In this document: positions 34,236 through 43,329 of the stretch, in pieces | How positions within the stretch are numbered: the first letter of the stretch is position 1 | Layout of the letters: each line of letters starts with the position of its first letter | From: Fibrella forsythiae | GTDB lineage: Bacteria > Bacteroidota > Bacteroidia > Cytophagales > Spirosomataceae | Reading direction: 5' to 3' | Length of the DNA stretch: 64,000 nt | Assembly: GCF_017353175.1 (NCBI RefSeq) | Contig: NZ_JAFMYW010000007.1 | Span: 1-64,000, forward strand | The notes under the pieces: generated by a model | Seen by the model: the letters and a program-made list of their open reading frames with translations, nothing else | Told to the model about the DNA's origin: nothing | Database searches by the model: none | Translations under genes and position numbers: made by a program

Positions 34236-37052
34236 ATGCAAACGTTCTGGCAAACCGCCCGCTTCGAGTTTCGGTATCACCTCAGGCAACCAGTCTTCTA
34301 CCTGTTGTATGGACTGATGGTTGCCCAGGGTTTTTTCTACGGCTTGGATGCGGTTAACGAGGAATTGTTCGGCCTCCCCTATTCAAACGCTCCCGGCCTG
34401 TTTATCAGCGTTTTTTCAACCGTTGGTGTTCTGTTCACGGCACTCGCCGCGCTGCTGACCGGCCAGTCATTATTACGCGATCGTACCTACCGTGTGGGCG
34501 ACTACCTTTACGCCCTGCCGCTGAACGAACTGCTCTATTTCGCCGGAAAACTGATCGGTGTGCTGGGTACGTGTCTGTTGTTGGCTACCGGAATCGTACT
34601 GGGTACGTTGCTCCTGCCACTATGGGTTACAGTACCGGTTGGCCCATTTCCGCTGTCGGCCATTCTGGTATCGTTCAGTCTCCTGATGCTTCCTAATCTA
34701 CTGATTGTCGTCAGCTTGGCCTATGCCTTAACGGCCGTTACGCAGCGAATGGCGGGCGCTTATCTGGCCCTGCTTGCACTGGTAATTGGGCAGGTGCTAC
34801 TCCGCATAGGTGAGCCTGTCGTGGTCAGAAACGATCTGTTGCTCCTGCTCGATCCGTTTGGTCACATTCTGATCCGCGATGCGCTCAGCCAGCTTACGTC
34901 CTTCGAACAACGGTCAGGTACGTTGCCCTTGCCCGACCTGCTGCTTATTAATCGGCTGCTCTGGCTTGGTCTGAGCGGTGGCCTACTGGTACGAGCCGCC
35001 AATCGGCTGACCTTTCACTATTGGAGTGGCCTCCCGTCGCAACGTGCCACCAAACGTGACCTTGCTAACCCGCAGCCACAACGTACCCAGTCAATTCCCT
35101 TACCGTTGCTGACCAGGCGGTTCAACGGCCGGGCAAGCTGGCGAGTACTCTGTCAGCTAACTCCAGCTTACTTCCGACACGTGGTTAATCAGCCTGCCTT
35201 CAGTGTGGTGGGGCTGTTGCTTGTTTTGGCGATCATTGGGTATGCTACCGGCCTGGGCAACCTGACCGAGACAGGCCAACGATTGCTCCCGTCTACGTCC
35301 CGCATGACCTTCGTTCGGTTACCGTTGCTTTTTTTTACAGGCCTGTTTCTGTCGGTCTTTTCGGGCGAATTGCTCTACCGCGAGCGGAATTCAGGCATGT
35401 GGCCACTCGTTGACGCAACCCCTCAACCCGGCTGGGTTTTGTTTATAGCGAAGTACGCGGCCATGCTGGGTATTGCCGCTTTGCTTACAGGTACGTTGTT
35501 TCTGACAGGGTTATCAATACAGTGGCTAAACGGCCAAACACCCATCGACTGGTCTTTATATGCCAATGACCTGCTTATTGATGGGTTTCTTCGCTACGCG
35601 CAACTGATCGCCCTGGCTTTTCTGATCCAGACCCTCCTCCCCATCCGACTGCTGGGACACCTTGCAGCGGTGGTTGCAATCGGATTGTTGCTGTCCGTTG
35701 ACGAATATGGCCTACAAGGCTCATGGCTAGCCGTTTACAGCAGTTTACCCAACTCATGGGCGTATTCCGAACTAACAGGGTATGGTAACGCGGGGCGGTT
35801 CCGCTGGGTCTATGCCGCTATGTGGTCGGTGTTGGCAATGGGCCTGCTCTCGCTGGCCTCCGGGTTGGTACAGCGAGGCGTAGTTGTGCCCATGCGGGTG
35901 GTGGTAAGGCGCTGGCAGTCGGGGCTGCGGCCTGGGTACGTTGTCTGGCTGGCGGCTGTGGTTGCTGGTGTTTGTATCGGTCAACTCTACCTTCGTTTGC
36001 CCGTCAATGAGCTAGCGGATGGTGCAGACACAGCAAGCAACGCCCCACTTTTACACCGGACAACGCAGGTCGTAACAGTGCAGAATCGGCCCGTTACGAT
36101 CCACTACCACTATGTTCACAGCCAGAACCTTGCCCGGATACAGGCAATGGCCGCCCAGACCCTTCAGCAGGCGACAGGCTGGTTAGGTACGTTCCCATCA
36201 GCGGAATTGACCATTGCCGAAGTCCCCCGTTTCATGAAAACCCAAAGCGCATCAGCGACTCGAATCGATGTCAACGAACGCGATGGCTGGCTGACCGATA
36301 CCAGCGATCCCTTCGACGCCGGACAGGTTGACCTAACTATTTCCAAAATCATACTGCGCCATTGGGTTGCGAAAAAGCGGCTAACCAGCGCTTTTATCCG
36401 TCAAAGCCTTCCTGACTACCTGGCCCTCCGGGTTGTACAGCATCAACGCGGTGATGAATGGCTGGCAACAGAACTGGCTCGTGTGCAGCGTGCTTGCCGA
36501 ACGCCAGCCAACAAAAGCAACGTACCTGACCAAGTCCCAGCCCTGCTGACAGCCCGTGGTCCGTTGTCGCTTACGTGCGTTGGTGAAGTATGGGGGCATG
36601 ACAAACTCTGTCGGCAGATCGGATCATTTGTGCAGGCTGCAAACCCGACAGACATACATTCGTTTGCCGAAAGCCTCACGAAAGCCCTGCCCGATTCACT
36701 AACGTACCTGGGAACGTACCTGAGCGAACAACCTACGTTTGATTTCCGGATTGGCCGGATCGGAACGTACCCGGATCGGTTGTCAGTTAAGGTTCGGGCC
36801 CACAAATACCGGACAGATTCGGCCGGGCAGTTGAACGAGCAGTTACTGAATGATTATGTGCCGGTCGTGCTGCTGAATGCAGCGGGACAGGTGATCTACC
36901 GCCAATTGATTCTGGCGAATACCGACGGTCGGACCGACAAAGTAGACTGGCTACCCGCCCACCCCGACGCTGTGGCGGTAATAGTGGATCCACTGGGTGC
37001 GTGGCCTGAACTCAACAAGCGGGATAATCAAAAACAACTGGCTCGCCTTTAA
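34236..37052 (+). CDS. ABC-2 type permease fused to a degenerate M1 peptidase domain
   Basis: The 938 residues have about 12-13 membrane spans in two blocks (about 18-260 and 345-610), a layout of Bacteroidota ABC-2 permeases fused to an aminopeptidase M1 domain. The last 300 residues are soluble (VTIHYHYVHSQNLARIQAMA ... YLALRVVQHQRGDEW). In active relatives this part has an HExxH zinc site; here the matching stretch reads TISKIILRHWV (near residue 700) and the downstream Glu is replaced (IRQSLPDYLAL), so the zinc site is gone. ATG 34236 was chosen because the preceding 39 codons overlap the divergent promoter region. No ATPase gene is adjacent. Confidence 0.78.
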   Translation: MQTFWQTARFEFRYHLRQPVFYLLYGLMVAQGFFYGLDAVNEELFGLPYSNAPGLFISVFSTVGVLFTALAALLTGQSLLRDRTYRVGDYLYALPLNELLYFAGKLIGVLGTCLLLATGIVLGTLLLPLWVTVPVGPFPLSAILVSFSLLMLPNLLIVVSLAYALTAVTQRMAGAYLALLALVIGQVLLRIGEPVVVRNDLLLLLDPFGHILIRDALSQLTSFEQRSGTLPLPDLLLINRLLWLGLSGGLLVRAANRLTFHYWSGLPSQRATKRDLANPQPQRTQSIPLPLLTRRFNGRASWRVLCQLTPAYFRHVVNQPAFSVVGLLLVLAIIGYATGLGNLTETGQRLLPSTSRMTFVRLPLLFFTGLFLSVFSGELLYRERNSGMWPLVDATPQPGWVLFIAKYAAMLGIAALLTGTLFLTGLSIQWLNGQTPIDWSLYANDLLIDGFLRYAQLIALAFLIQTLLPIRLLGHLAAVVAIGLLLSVDEYGLQGSWLAVYSSLPNSWAYSELTGYGNAGRFRWVYAAMWSVLAMGLLSLASGLVQRGVVVPMRVVVRRWQSGLRPGYVVWLAAVVAGVCIGQLYLRLPVNELADGADTASNAPLLHRTTQVVTVQNRPVTIHYHYVHSQNLARIQAMAAQTLQQATGWLGTFPSAELTIAEVPRFMKTQSASATRIDVNERDGWLTDTSDPFDAGQVDLTISKIILRHWVAKKRLTSAFIRQSLPDYLALRVVQHQRGDEWLATELARVQRACRTPANKSNVPDQVPALLTARGPLSLTCVGEVWGHDKLCRQIGSFVQAANPTDIHSFAESLTKALPDSLTYLGTYLSEQPTFDFRIGRIGTYPDRLSVKVRAHKYRTDSAGQLNEQLLNDYVPVVLLNAAGQVIYRQLILANTDGRTDKVDWLPAHPDAVAVIVDPLGAWPELNKRDNQKQLARL

Positions 37053-37123
37053 CCAGTTGACAACAATTTCTGGCTTGACAACGCTTGGAAAGTTCCTGGA
37101 ATAGCGTAACCCTTCTTACCATT

Positions 37124-37939
37124 ATGAGAGCGACAATAAAGTGTATGTCTGAAGACGAAGTGGTTCTGTGGACAAAGCTCAGCACCTTCTCGATCGATGG
37201 GTCTGACAGCCGCCTGGCGCGGCCCTCGCTCACCTTTGCGGCACGGCTTGCCCGCGAAAACGGCTGGACTGCCGCCTACACGCAACGCGTCATGGAGGAG
37301 TACCGAAAATTCCTCTTCCTGTGTTGTGTAACCCCAACAGGCGTAACCCCCTCCGACCCCGTCGACCAGGCCTGGCATTTACACCTGACTTACACCAAAT
37401 CGTATTGGGACGACCTTTGCCGGAACACCCTTGGACGCGACATTAATCATAACCCAACCAAAGGGGGCGCTAGCGAAGGGCAGAAATTCGATGGTATGTA
37501 TAGTCACAGCCAGCTATTGTACGCCCATTATTTTGGCACCCCACCACCCGCCGACATCTGGCATAATAACCAGCAACGCTTTTCGGATATCGACTTCGAG
37601 CGGGTAAACCGGCGCACGAACTGGATCGTCCGAAAACCCAACTGGATTCGTGCTGAACCGCTGCTTCTCGGATTAATAGTTGCGGCTGTATCCGGGTTGT
37701 TTTTACAAGCTTCCGGCGGCGCGCTCCTTGCTTTCCTGGTCGGTTTCTTCCTGATCGGGCTCTGGATCTACAGCGTGTGGATTGATTTTTCCGCCAGTAA
37801 TCGTCCCGGGAACGGCAGCGACAGTAGCGGATGTAGTTCGGCCGATTCTGGCGATGGACACCACGGAAGTCACGCTGGCGATAGTGATAGCAGTGGTGAT
37901 TCCGGTTGCTCAGCCAGTGGATGCAGCAGTGGAGATTAA
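37124..37939 (+). CDS. GRDP-like (PF07173-type) membrane protein with Gly/Ser/Cys-rich tail
   Basis: This 271-residue protein has an N-terminal domain resembling the plant-type glycine-rich-domain protein family (CCVTPTGVTPSDPVDQAWHLHL, then YTKSYWDDLCRNTLGRDINH). Two membrane spans follow (about 184-206 and 208-227). The last 35 residues are a low-complexity tail of Gly, Ser, Asp, His and Cys (GCSSADSGDGHHGSHAG; five Cys in all). That tail could bind metal or disulfide-link, but this is speculative. ATG 37124 is preferred over an upstream ATG at 37085. The function is not known. Confidence 0.7.
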   Translation: MRATIKCMSEDEVVLWTKLSTFSIDGSDSRLARPSLTFAARLARENGWTAAYTQRVMEEYRKFLFLCCVTPTGVTPSDPVDQAWHLHLTYTKSYWDDLCRNTLGRDINHNPTKGGASEGQKFDGMYSHSQLLYAHYFGTPPPADIWHNNQQRFSDIDFERVNRRTNWIVRKPNWIRAEPLLLGLIVAAVSGLFLQASGGALLAFLVGFFLIGLWIYSVWIDFSASNRPGNGSDSSGCSSADSGDGHHGSHAGDSDSSGDSGCSASGCSSGD

Positions 37940-37940
37940 A

Positions 37941-37981
37941 CAAAAACCCGACCGGTGTCCTGCACACCAATCGGGTTTTTG
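37941..37981. terminator. bidirectional terminator
   Basis: An 11-bp stem (37941-37951 with 37971-37981) extended inward by CCGGTG/CACC is flanked by A5 on one side and T5 on the other. It separates the converging GRDP-like gene and the dehydrogenase gene and can serve both. Confidence 0.85.
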
Positions 37982-38001
37982 TCACTAAAACGGGTTGTCA
38001 A

Positions 38002-38871
38002 TCAGGCATTCCCGCCGTTCACGTCCAGCAGGCTACCAGTAATGTACGAGCCATCACTCGACGCCAGCAGCACATAGGCCGGCGCCAACTCGTCGGGCTG
38101 ACCGGGACGTTGCAGAATGGTTTTGCTGGCAGCTTCCTCGACGCCTTCCGGACCCATACCCGCACCCGGCAGAAATGGCGTATAGATCGGACCCGGCAAT
38201 ACCGCATTCACGCGAATCTTCTGCTCACCCAATTGTGTAGCCAACGACATGGTGAACGCGTGGATGGCCCCTTTCGTTGAGGCATAATCGACCAGTTTAG
38301 GCTGACCCATTTTACCCACGATACTGCCCGTGTTGATGATAACGTCGTTCTCGTGCAGATGGGGCAAGGCCGCCTGTACCATGAAGAAATAGCCGAGAAT
38401 ATTCGTGTCGAAGGTGCGGCGTAACTGTTCTTCGGTGATGTCGGTGATCTTCTCAACAATATGCTGATAGGCGGCGTTATTGACCAGAATATTGAGTTTA
38501 CCGAACTCAGCCACGGTCTGCTCTACAGCCTCCACACACTTGGCTTTACTGCGCACATCCGACGGAATCAGCAGGCATTTTGTGCCAAATTGTTCAGCCA
38601 ATCGCTTGGTTTCGTCGGCATCCTCCTGCTCCTCGTCCAGATACATAATCGCCACATTGGCGCCTTCTTTGGCAAAGGCGACGGCCACCGCCCGACCAAT
38701 GCCGCTATCGCCACCGGTCACGATGGCCACTTTGCCAGCCAGTTTGCCCGCCGCGTTGTAGCTGGACAGATCGCTCTGCGGCTCAGGCGTCATTTTGGCC
38801 TGAATGGCCGGGAAATCCTGTACTTCACTTTTCAACTCGCCGCTTTCAGGGCGTTTCACCTCTTGTTCCAT
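38002..38871 (-). CDS. short-chain dehydrogenase/reductase (general stress 39-like)
   Basis: This 289-residue NAD(P)-dependent oxidoreductase has the Rossmann motif TGGDSGIG (52-59), the NNAA motif (131-134), Ser183 and the catalytic YxxxK with Tyr196 and Lys200 (VDYASTK). The 40-residue leader ahead of the Rossmann fold (EVQDFPAIQAKMTPEPQSD) is typical of the YhdF/GSP39/YghA subfamily. ATG 38871 is used; the longer frame to 38988 would run into the divergent regulator's control region. The substrate is unknown. Confidence 0.9.
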   Translation of the reverse strand: MEQEVKRPESGELKSEVQDFPAIQAKMTPEPQSDLSSYNAAGKLAGKVAIVTGGDSGIGRAVAVAFAKEGANVAIMYLDEEQEDADETKRLAEQFGTKCLLIPSDVRSKAKCVEAVEQTVAEFGKLNILVNNAAYQHIVEKITDITEEQLRRTFDTNILGYFFMVQAALPHLHENDVIINTGSIVGKMGQPKLVDYASTKGAIHAFTMSLATQLGEQKIRVNAVLPGPIYTPFLPGAGMGPEGVEEAASKTILQRPGQPDELAPAYVLLASSDGSYITGSLLDVNGGNA

Positions 38872-39029
38872 AGATTTAAAGAATCCGTTAACAGTTTGAT
38901 TGTCCGGTAAAGCCGGTACTGCTATTAATAGACTTAAACCAGGTGTATTGTTTGGCAAATAGTCGCCAACGGCCTGATTATCGGGCATCCGCAGGAGAAT
39001 GCTATCTTTACAGGTCTAAATCATCATCC

Positions 39030-40526
39030 GTGTCGCTTTCTTCCGATCATATTCGCCTGTTATTTGGGCTCAAACTCCGTCAGCTTCGTCAGGAAAGAGG
39101 TATTTCTGTCAGTGAGCTGGCTCAACGGTCGGGTCTGGCGATCTCCTACATTTCCGAAATCGAGAAGGGGCGCAAGTACCCGAAAGCCGACAAGATTTCG
39201 GGCCTGGCCAGGGCACTCGACGTCGATTATGATACGCTGGTTTCGCTGAAGGTTAATAAGAAGCTCGCTCCTATTGCTGACCTGCTCCGGTCTAAATTCC
39301 TGACCGAAATTCCGCTCGAACTCTTTGGCATTGACCCATCAGACCTGCTCGATCTGCTGGCGGGTGCACCTGATAAAGTCAGCGCCATGATCCGTACGTT
39401 CATGGATATTGCGTTGAGCTACAACATGAGCGTCGAGCGGTTATACCTGACCATGCTCCGGTCTTATCAGGAGATCAACGACAACCATTTCGAAGATATT
39501 GAGGTGGAAGCCAGTCGGTTTCTGACCGAATTTGCGCCGTCGGGGCGCTCCGTTGATACGGGTTTGTTAACGAACCTGCTGAAAACGCGCTATGCCGTTA
39601 CGCTGACCTATTTCGATCCGGCTCAGCAACCGGCGCTGGCGTCGTTGCGGTCGGTCTACCGGCCCGAATCGCATACGCTGCACGTGAACAGCACGCTGAC
39701 GGAGCCGCAACGCGCCTACGTGCTGGCGCGAGAGGTTGGCTTTCATTACCTCACGCTGAAGGTTCGCCCCTATACCTACGCCTATGTTGAAGCAGAGTCG
39801 TTCGAGCAGATTCTGAATAACTACAAAGCTTCTTATTTTGCCGGGGCTGTACTGATTCGCCGCGAAACGATGGTTGATCGTATAAACGAGTTATTTGCCC
39901 GCGACACCTGGAGCAACGAGGCATTACTGGAGGTTATCGATGAATTCGGGGCGACGCCTGAACGCTTTTTTTACCGGCTCAGCAATATTCTACCCCGCGA
40001 TTTCGGCATCGATCAGCTATTTTTTTACCGGTTCAACCACGTACCCGGCCAAACCACATTTGCCCTCACCAAAGAAATGCACCTGTCGCGGCAACAGGGT
40101 CCACGTGGTATGGTCGACGAGCATTTCTGTCGACGTTGGGTAGCGTTGACAAGCCTGCAGGAGCTTGGCTTCCTGCAGCACCATAAAGATTTCACGGGGT
40201 CGCTGTGTCGGGCACAGTTGTCGACTTACGCCGATACGGGGCAGACGTTTCTGATCGTTTCGGTAGCGCATCCCCATCGCTCTGACCGATCGGATGGCAG
40301 CGCCGGACAGAATATGAGCGTGTCGATGTGTTTTGCGGTGAATGATACGCTTAAGGCAAAGATGCGCTTTTTGAACAATCCTGACGCGGGTATTCCGCAC
40401 CGGGTCGTGAACGAAGCCTGCGAACGCTGTGGCATTTTCGACTGTCGGGAGCGGGTGGCCTCCCCCAAAGTGCTTCAGAAAAAACGGCAGCTCGAAGCCA
40501 TGAAATCGGCGCTGGATACCCTGTAG
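39030..40526 (+). CDS. ScfR-type HTH regulator with degenerate ImmA/IrrE-like domain
   Basis: The 498 residues begin with an XRE helix-turn-helix (about 8-65, LRQERGISVSELAQRSGLAI then SYISEIEKGRKYPKAD). An ImmA/IrrE-like middle part follows, and a C-terminal DUF2083-type sensor domain has CERCGIFDCRER near the end. Family members control short-chain fatty acid metabolism (RamB, ScfR); that specific role is only an analogy. The peptidase motif is degenerate: the HExxH-like site reads REVGFH. The start at GTG 39030 was chosen because the region before it contains the divergent promoter; in-frame upstream codons exist back to 38943. Confidence 0.8.
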   Translation: MSLSSDHIRLLFGLKLRQLRQERGISVSELAQRSGLAISYISEIEKGRKYPKADKISGLARALDVDYDTLVSLKVNKKLAPIADLLRSKFLTEIPLELFGIDPSDLLDLLAGAPDKVSAMIRTFMDIALSYNMSVERLYLTMLRSYQEINDNHFEDIEVEASRFLTEFAPSGRSVDTGLLTNLLKTRYAVTLTYFDPAQQPALASLRSVYRPESHTLHVNSTLTEPQRAYVLAREVGFHYLTLKVRPYTYAYVEAESFEQILNNYKASYFAGAVLIRRETMVDRINELFARDTWSNEALLEVIDEFGATPERFFYRLSNILPRDFGIDQLFFYRFNHVPGQTTFALTKEMHLSRQQGPRGMVDEHFCRRWVALTSLQELGFLQHHKDFTGSLCRAQLSTYADTGQTFLIVSVAHPHRSDRSDGSAGQNMSVSMCFAVNDTLKAKMRFLNNPDAGIPHRVVNEACERCGIFDCRERVASPKVLQKKRQLEAMKSALDTL

Positions 40527-40566
40527 CGTTCGATGCTGATTGATGCCTTTGCATGAAACGCGTATG

Positions 40567-40618
40567 ATTTTGTCATCCCGACGACAGGAGCGGTCCGCCG
40601 TTGCGGGATGACAAAAAT
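40567..40618. repeat. intergenic hairpin with 14-bp arms
   Basis: The arm 40567-40580 pairs with 40604-40618 (one extra A) around a 23-base loop. It starts with ATTTTGTCATCCCG, a word common in intergenic repeats of many bacteria. It lies between the regulator and the purine permease and could act as a terminator. Confidence 0.75.
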
Positions 40619-40649
40619 CTAACTAGTCGATACAACCAGACTGTAAATA

Positions 40650-41954
40650 GTGAATACGGCTCCACCCTCTACCCGAACCGAGATCCTCGCGGGTGTCTCG
40701 ACCTTTGTTGCCACGATGTACATCATTGTGGTGAACCCGTCTATTCTAAGCCAGAGCGGGTTACCCTTTTCGGGCGTGGTAACCGCCACCGTATTGCTCT
40801 CGTTCTTTTGTAGCCTGATGATGGGCCTGTACGCCCGCAACCCGATTGTGGTGGCACCGGGCATGGGGCTGAACGCGTTCTTTACCTTTTCAGCGGTGAA
40901 AGGCATGGGCATCCGGCCCGAAGTGGCACTGGGTGCCGTATTTTGGGCGGGCGTACTGTTTCTGTTGCTTACGGTTTTCAATGTGCGCACTGCCCTCGTA
41001 CGGGCGATTCCAACCCCGCTCCGGTACGCCATCTCGGTCGGTATTGGCCTGTTCATCACACTCATTGGCTTCGAGAACGCCCATTTCATCGTAGCCAGCC
41101 CCGCCACACTGGTGCAGATGGCCAATTTTCACGACCCAATTGTGCTGACATTCATGGTGGGTTTGCTCCTGACGGCTATGCTTGTCGCACGACGGGTGCC
41201 GGGGGCTATTTTGCTAGGCATCACATTGACAACGGCCCTGGCCTGGCCTATTGGCCGCTGGTGGGGCGATGCCTCCGCGATCAACTTCGGACAAGCTACA
41301 TTAGTCAGTTGGAAGGGCGTAGTGGCCGCGCCCGATTTCAGCCTGATTGGCAAACTCGATTTAATCGGCTCACTGAAATGGTCGCTTGCCCCGGTCATTT
41401 TCGCCTTCGCCTTTACGGATCTGTTTGATAGCATCTCCACCTTTGTCGGCGTAGCAGAGGCTTCCGGCTTGCAGGATGAACAGGGTGAACCCCAACACCT
41501 AAGCCGATCGCTGCTCACGGATGCCGTAGCTACCACACTGGCCGGATTCTTTGGTACCAGTCCGGGCACCGCTTATATCGAATCGGCAGTAGGCATTGCA
41601 CAGGGCGGCCGGACAGGCTTGGTAGCTGTTGTGGCCGGGAGCCTGTTTTTACCCTTTTTGTTCCTGTCGCCACTGCTTTCCATCATTCCAAGCCTGGCAA
41701 CGGCGCCAGCCCTGGTGCTGGTGGGTACGTTCATGATTCAGCCCGTCACCCGCATTCGATGGACCGAACTCGATGAAGCCATCCCCTGTTTTCTGGCGCT
41801 GGTCCTGATTCCGTTCAGCTACTCGATTACGCAGGGCATCGTCTGGGGTTTTCTGAGCTGGACAGTCATCAAGCTGGCAGTTGGTAAACGACAGGATGTA
41901 CCCATAGGCCTGTGGATCGTCGATGCCTTTTGCGTGGGCTCTCTCCTGCTGTAG
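40650..41954 (+). CDS. AzgA-type purine (adenine/guanine/hypoxanthine) permease
   Basis: This proton-coupled uptake transporter of the NCS2/AzgA family has 434 residues and about 12-14 membrane spans. The family signatures are APGMGLNAFFTF (about 71-82), PTPLRYAISVGIGLF (about 121-135), FTDLFDSISTFVGVA, and GTSPGTAYIESAVGIAQGGR (about 300-319). It stands alone, between the ScfR-type regulator and the GNAT gene. The exact purine cannot be told from the sequence. Confidence 0.92.
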   Translation: MNTAPPSTRTEILAGVSTFVATMYIIVVNPSILSQSGLPFSGVVTATVLLSFFCSLMMGLYARNPIVVAPGMGLNAFFTFSAVKGMGIRPEVALGAVFWAGVLFLLLTVFNVRTALVRAIPTPLRYAISVGIGLFITLIGFENAHFIVASPATLVQMANFHDPIVLTFMVGLLLTAMLVARRVPGAILLGITLTTALAWPIGRWWGDASAINFGQATLVSWKGVVAAPDFSLIGKLDLIGSLKWSLAPVIFAFAFTDLFDSISTFVGVAEASGLQDEQGEPQHLSRSLLTDAVATTLAGFFGTSPGTAYIESAVGIAQGGRTGLVAVVAGSLFLPFLFLSPLLSIIPSLATAPALVLVGTFMIQPVTRIRWTELDEAIPCFLALVLIPFSYSITQGIVWGFLSWTVIKLAVGKRQDVPIGLWIVDAFCVGSLLL

Positions 41955-42023
41955 GTACATTGCTTGCCCAACGTGAGCAATCCTGTATATTCGTGAAACT
42001 GCCCCGTGTGCACGCTGACGACT

Positions 42024-42551
42024 ATGTTACCCGACCTGACCACCCTGACCCTCGACTCGGAACGGCTTCGCCTGTTGCCCGTTACTGACGAGTATACCGA
42101 CCTGATTTTCCGCGAATTTACGCCCGAGGTGGCTACCTACATGCACCCGCGCCCCGCCAACGAACGAACAGAAACCGAAGCGTTTGTTGAGTCAGCAAAG
42201 GCATGCAATCGGGAAGGCAGCAGCCTGAACATGGTCATCACCGAGCGCCAGACGGGCGATTTCCTGGGCTGCGTCGGACTGCATAAACTGGCCGACAAAC
42301 GGCCGGAGTTTGGTATATGGGTGAAACAGTCGGCGCATATGCACGGTTACGGACGGGAGGCCATTCACACACTGAAACACTGGGCCGACGAGCACATTCC
42401 CTACGAATACCTGATCTACCCCGTTGATTCGCGCAATATTTCCAGTCGCAAAATCCCGGAATCGCTTGGCGCGGCGATTATCAGTCAGTATGATGATACC
42501 GGCGGCATGGGCCAGGATCTAACGCTGATCAAATACCGGATTGAACGGTAG
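42024..42551 (+). CDS. GNAT-family N-acetyltransferase (RimJ/RimL type)
   Basis: This 175-residue acetyltransferase has the RimJ/RimL-like start (LDSERLRLLPVTDEYTDLIF) and the fold segments MVITERQTGDFLGCVGLHKL and FGIWVKQSAHMHGYGREAIH, where GYGREA is the acetyl-CoA-binding turn. The late part DSRNISSRKIPESLGA is also typical. ATG 42024 (MLPDLTTLTLD) is chosen over ATG 42006. The gene stands alone between the purine permease and the broken deoxyribosyltransferase. Acceptor substrate unknown. Confidence 0.88.
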   Translation: MLPDLTTLTLDSERLRLLPVTDEYTDLIFREFTPEVATYMHPRPANERTETEAFVESAKACNREGSSLNMVITERQTGDFLGCVGLHKLADKRPEFGIWVKQSAHMHGYGREAIHTLKHWADEHIPYEYLIYPVDSRNISSRKIPESLGAAIISQYDDTGGMGQDLTLIKYRIER

Positions 42552-42710
42552 ATTCATATCATTCCGAAGCGCGATCAGTATTAGCCATGATCGATATTTG
42601 TTTTAATAAATGGCCGCATAATCGTAGCGTTGTGCCCTTTTTGACAGGGTCGTTTGTGCCATTATATAATCAGTATAGTCGTCGCAGACTAATTGCAACA
42701 ATTAATAGGT

Positions 42711-43231
42711 ATGAGATATTCCTGCTTCACCATCGCATTACTATTTCTCTCTCTAACCACGTCTGCGCAGAAAGTCACCATCATAAAATCACCAGCAGCA
42801 GTACCCGCTAAAGACAATCGCCCTAAGATATTTTTAGGCGGCAGTATCGACATGGGCACTGCAGAGAATTGGCAGGCTAAAATCGAACAGCAACTGACAG
42901 ATAAAAACGCAGTGTTACTCAATCCACGACGCGATGATTGGAATAAAGACTGGAAACCAGTCATTTCGGATAGCAACTTTAGAAAACAAGTAGAATGGGA
43001 ATTGTCAGCTTTGGAACAAGCTGACATCATCATGTATTTTTCGCCAACCTCGCAGAGCCCAATCAGTCTTCTGGAATTAGGTCTCTACGCCAAAACAAAA
43101 AAATTAATGGTTGTCTGCCCGGACGGATATTGGCGTAAGGGGATGTGGATATTGTTTGTAAACGCTATAATATAAAGACGTATGACACCATGAGTGCGTT
43201 GATCGACGTACTGAAAGCGAAACTGAACTAA
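42711..43231 (+). pseudogene. exported nucleoside 2-deoxyribosyltransferase-like gene, frameshifted
   Basis: The protein reads MRYSCFTIALLFLSLTTSAQ (signal peptide), then FLGGSIDMGTAENWQAKIEQ, NPRRDDWNKDW, and SALEQADIIMYFSPTSQSPI with LLELGLYAKTKKLMVVCPDG, all typical of the Nuc_deoxyri_tr2 family. A single missing A in GGGGATGTGG near 43141 shifts the frame, so the apparent stop is at 43175. In the other frame it continues VDIVCKRYNIKTYDTMSAL to TAA at 43231, giving a normal length. One deletion could be a recent mutation or a sequencing error. Confidence 0.8.
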
Positions 43232-43329
43232 TTAAAACGGGGTACAGACTGGATTAATCATAAACGTTTATCAGAAAAAATTAACTTTTGCTTTTTCAAC
43301 TCTCAACGTTACGCCTTCACGTTAGCGCA

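Noticed and set aside
37124-37939. Gly/Ser/Cys-rich tail as a sign of a lanthipeptide or other RiPP precursor
   Set aside because: The tail follows two membrane spans and a GRDP-like domain in a 271-residue protein, with no leader cleavage motif and no modifying enzyme nearby.
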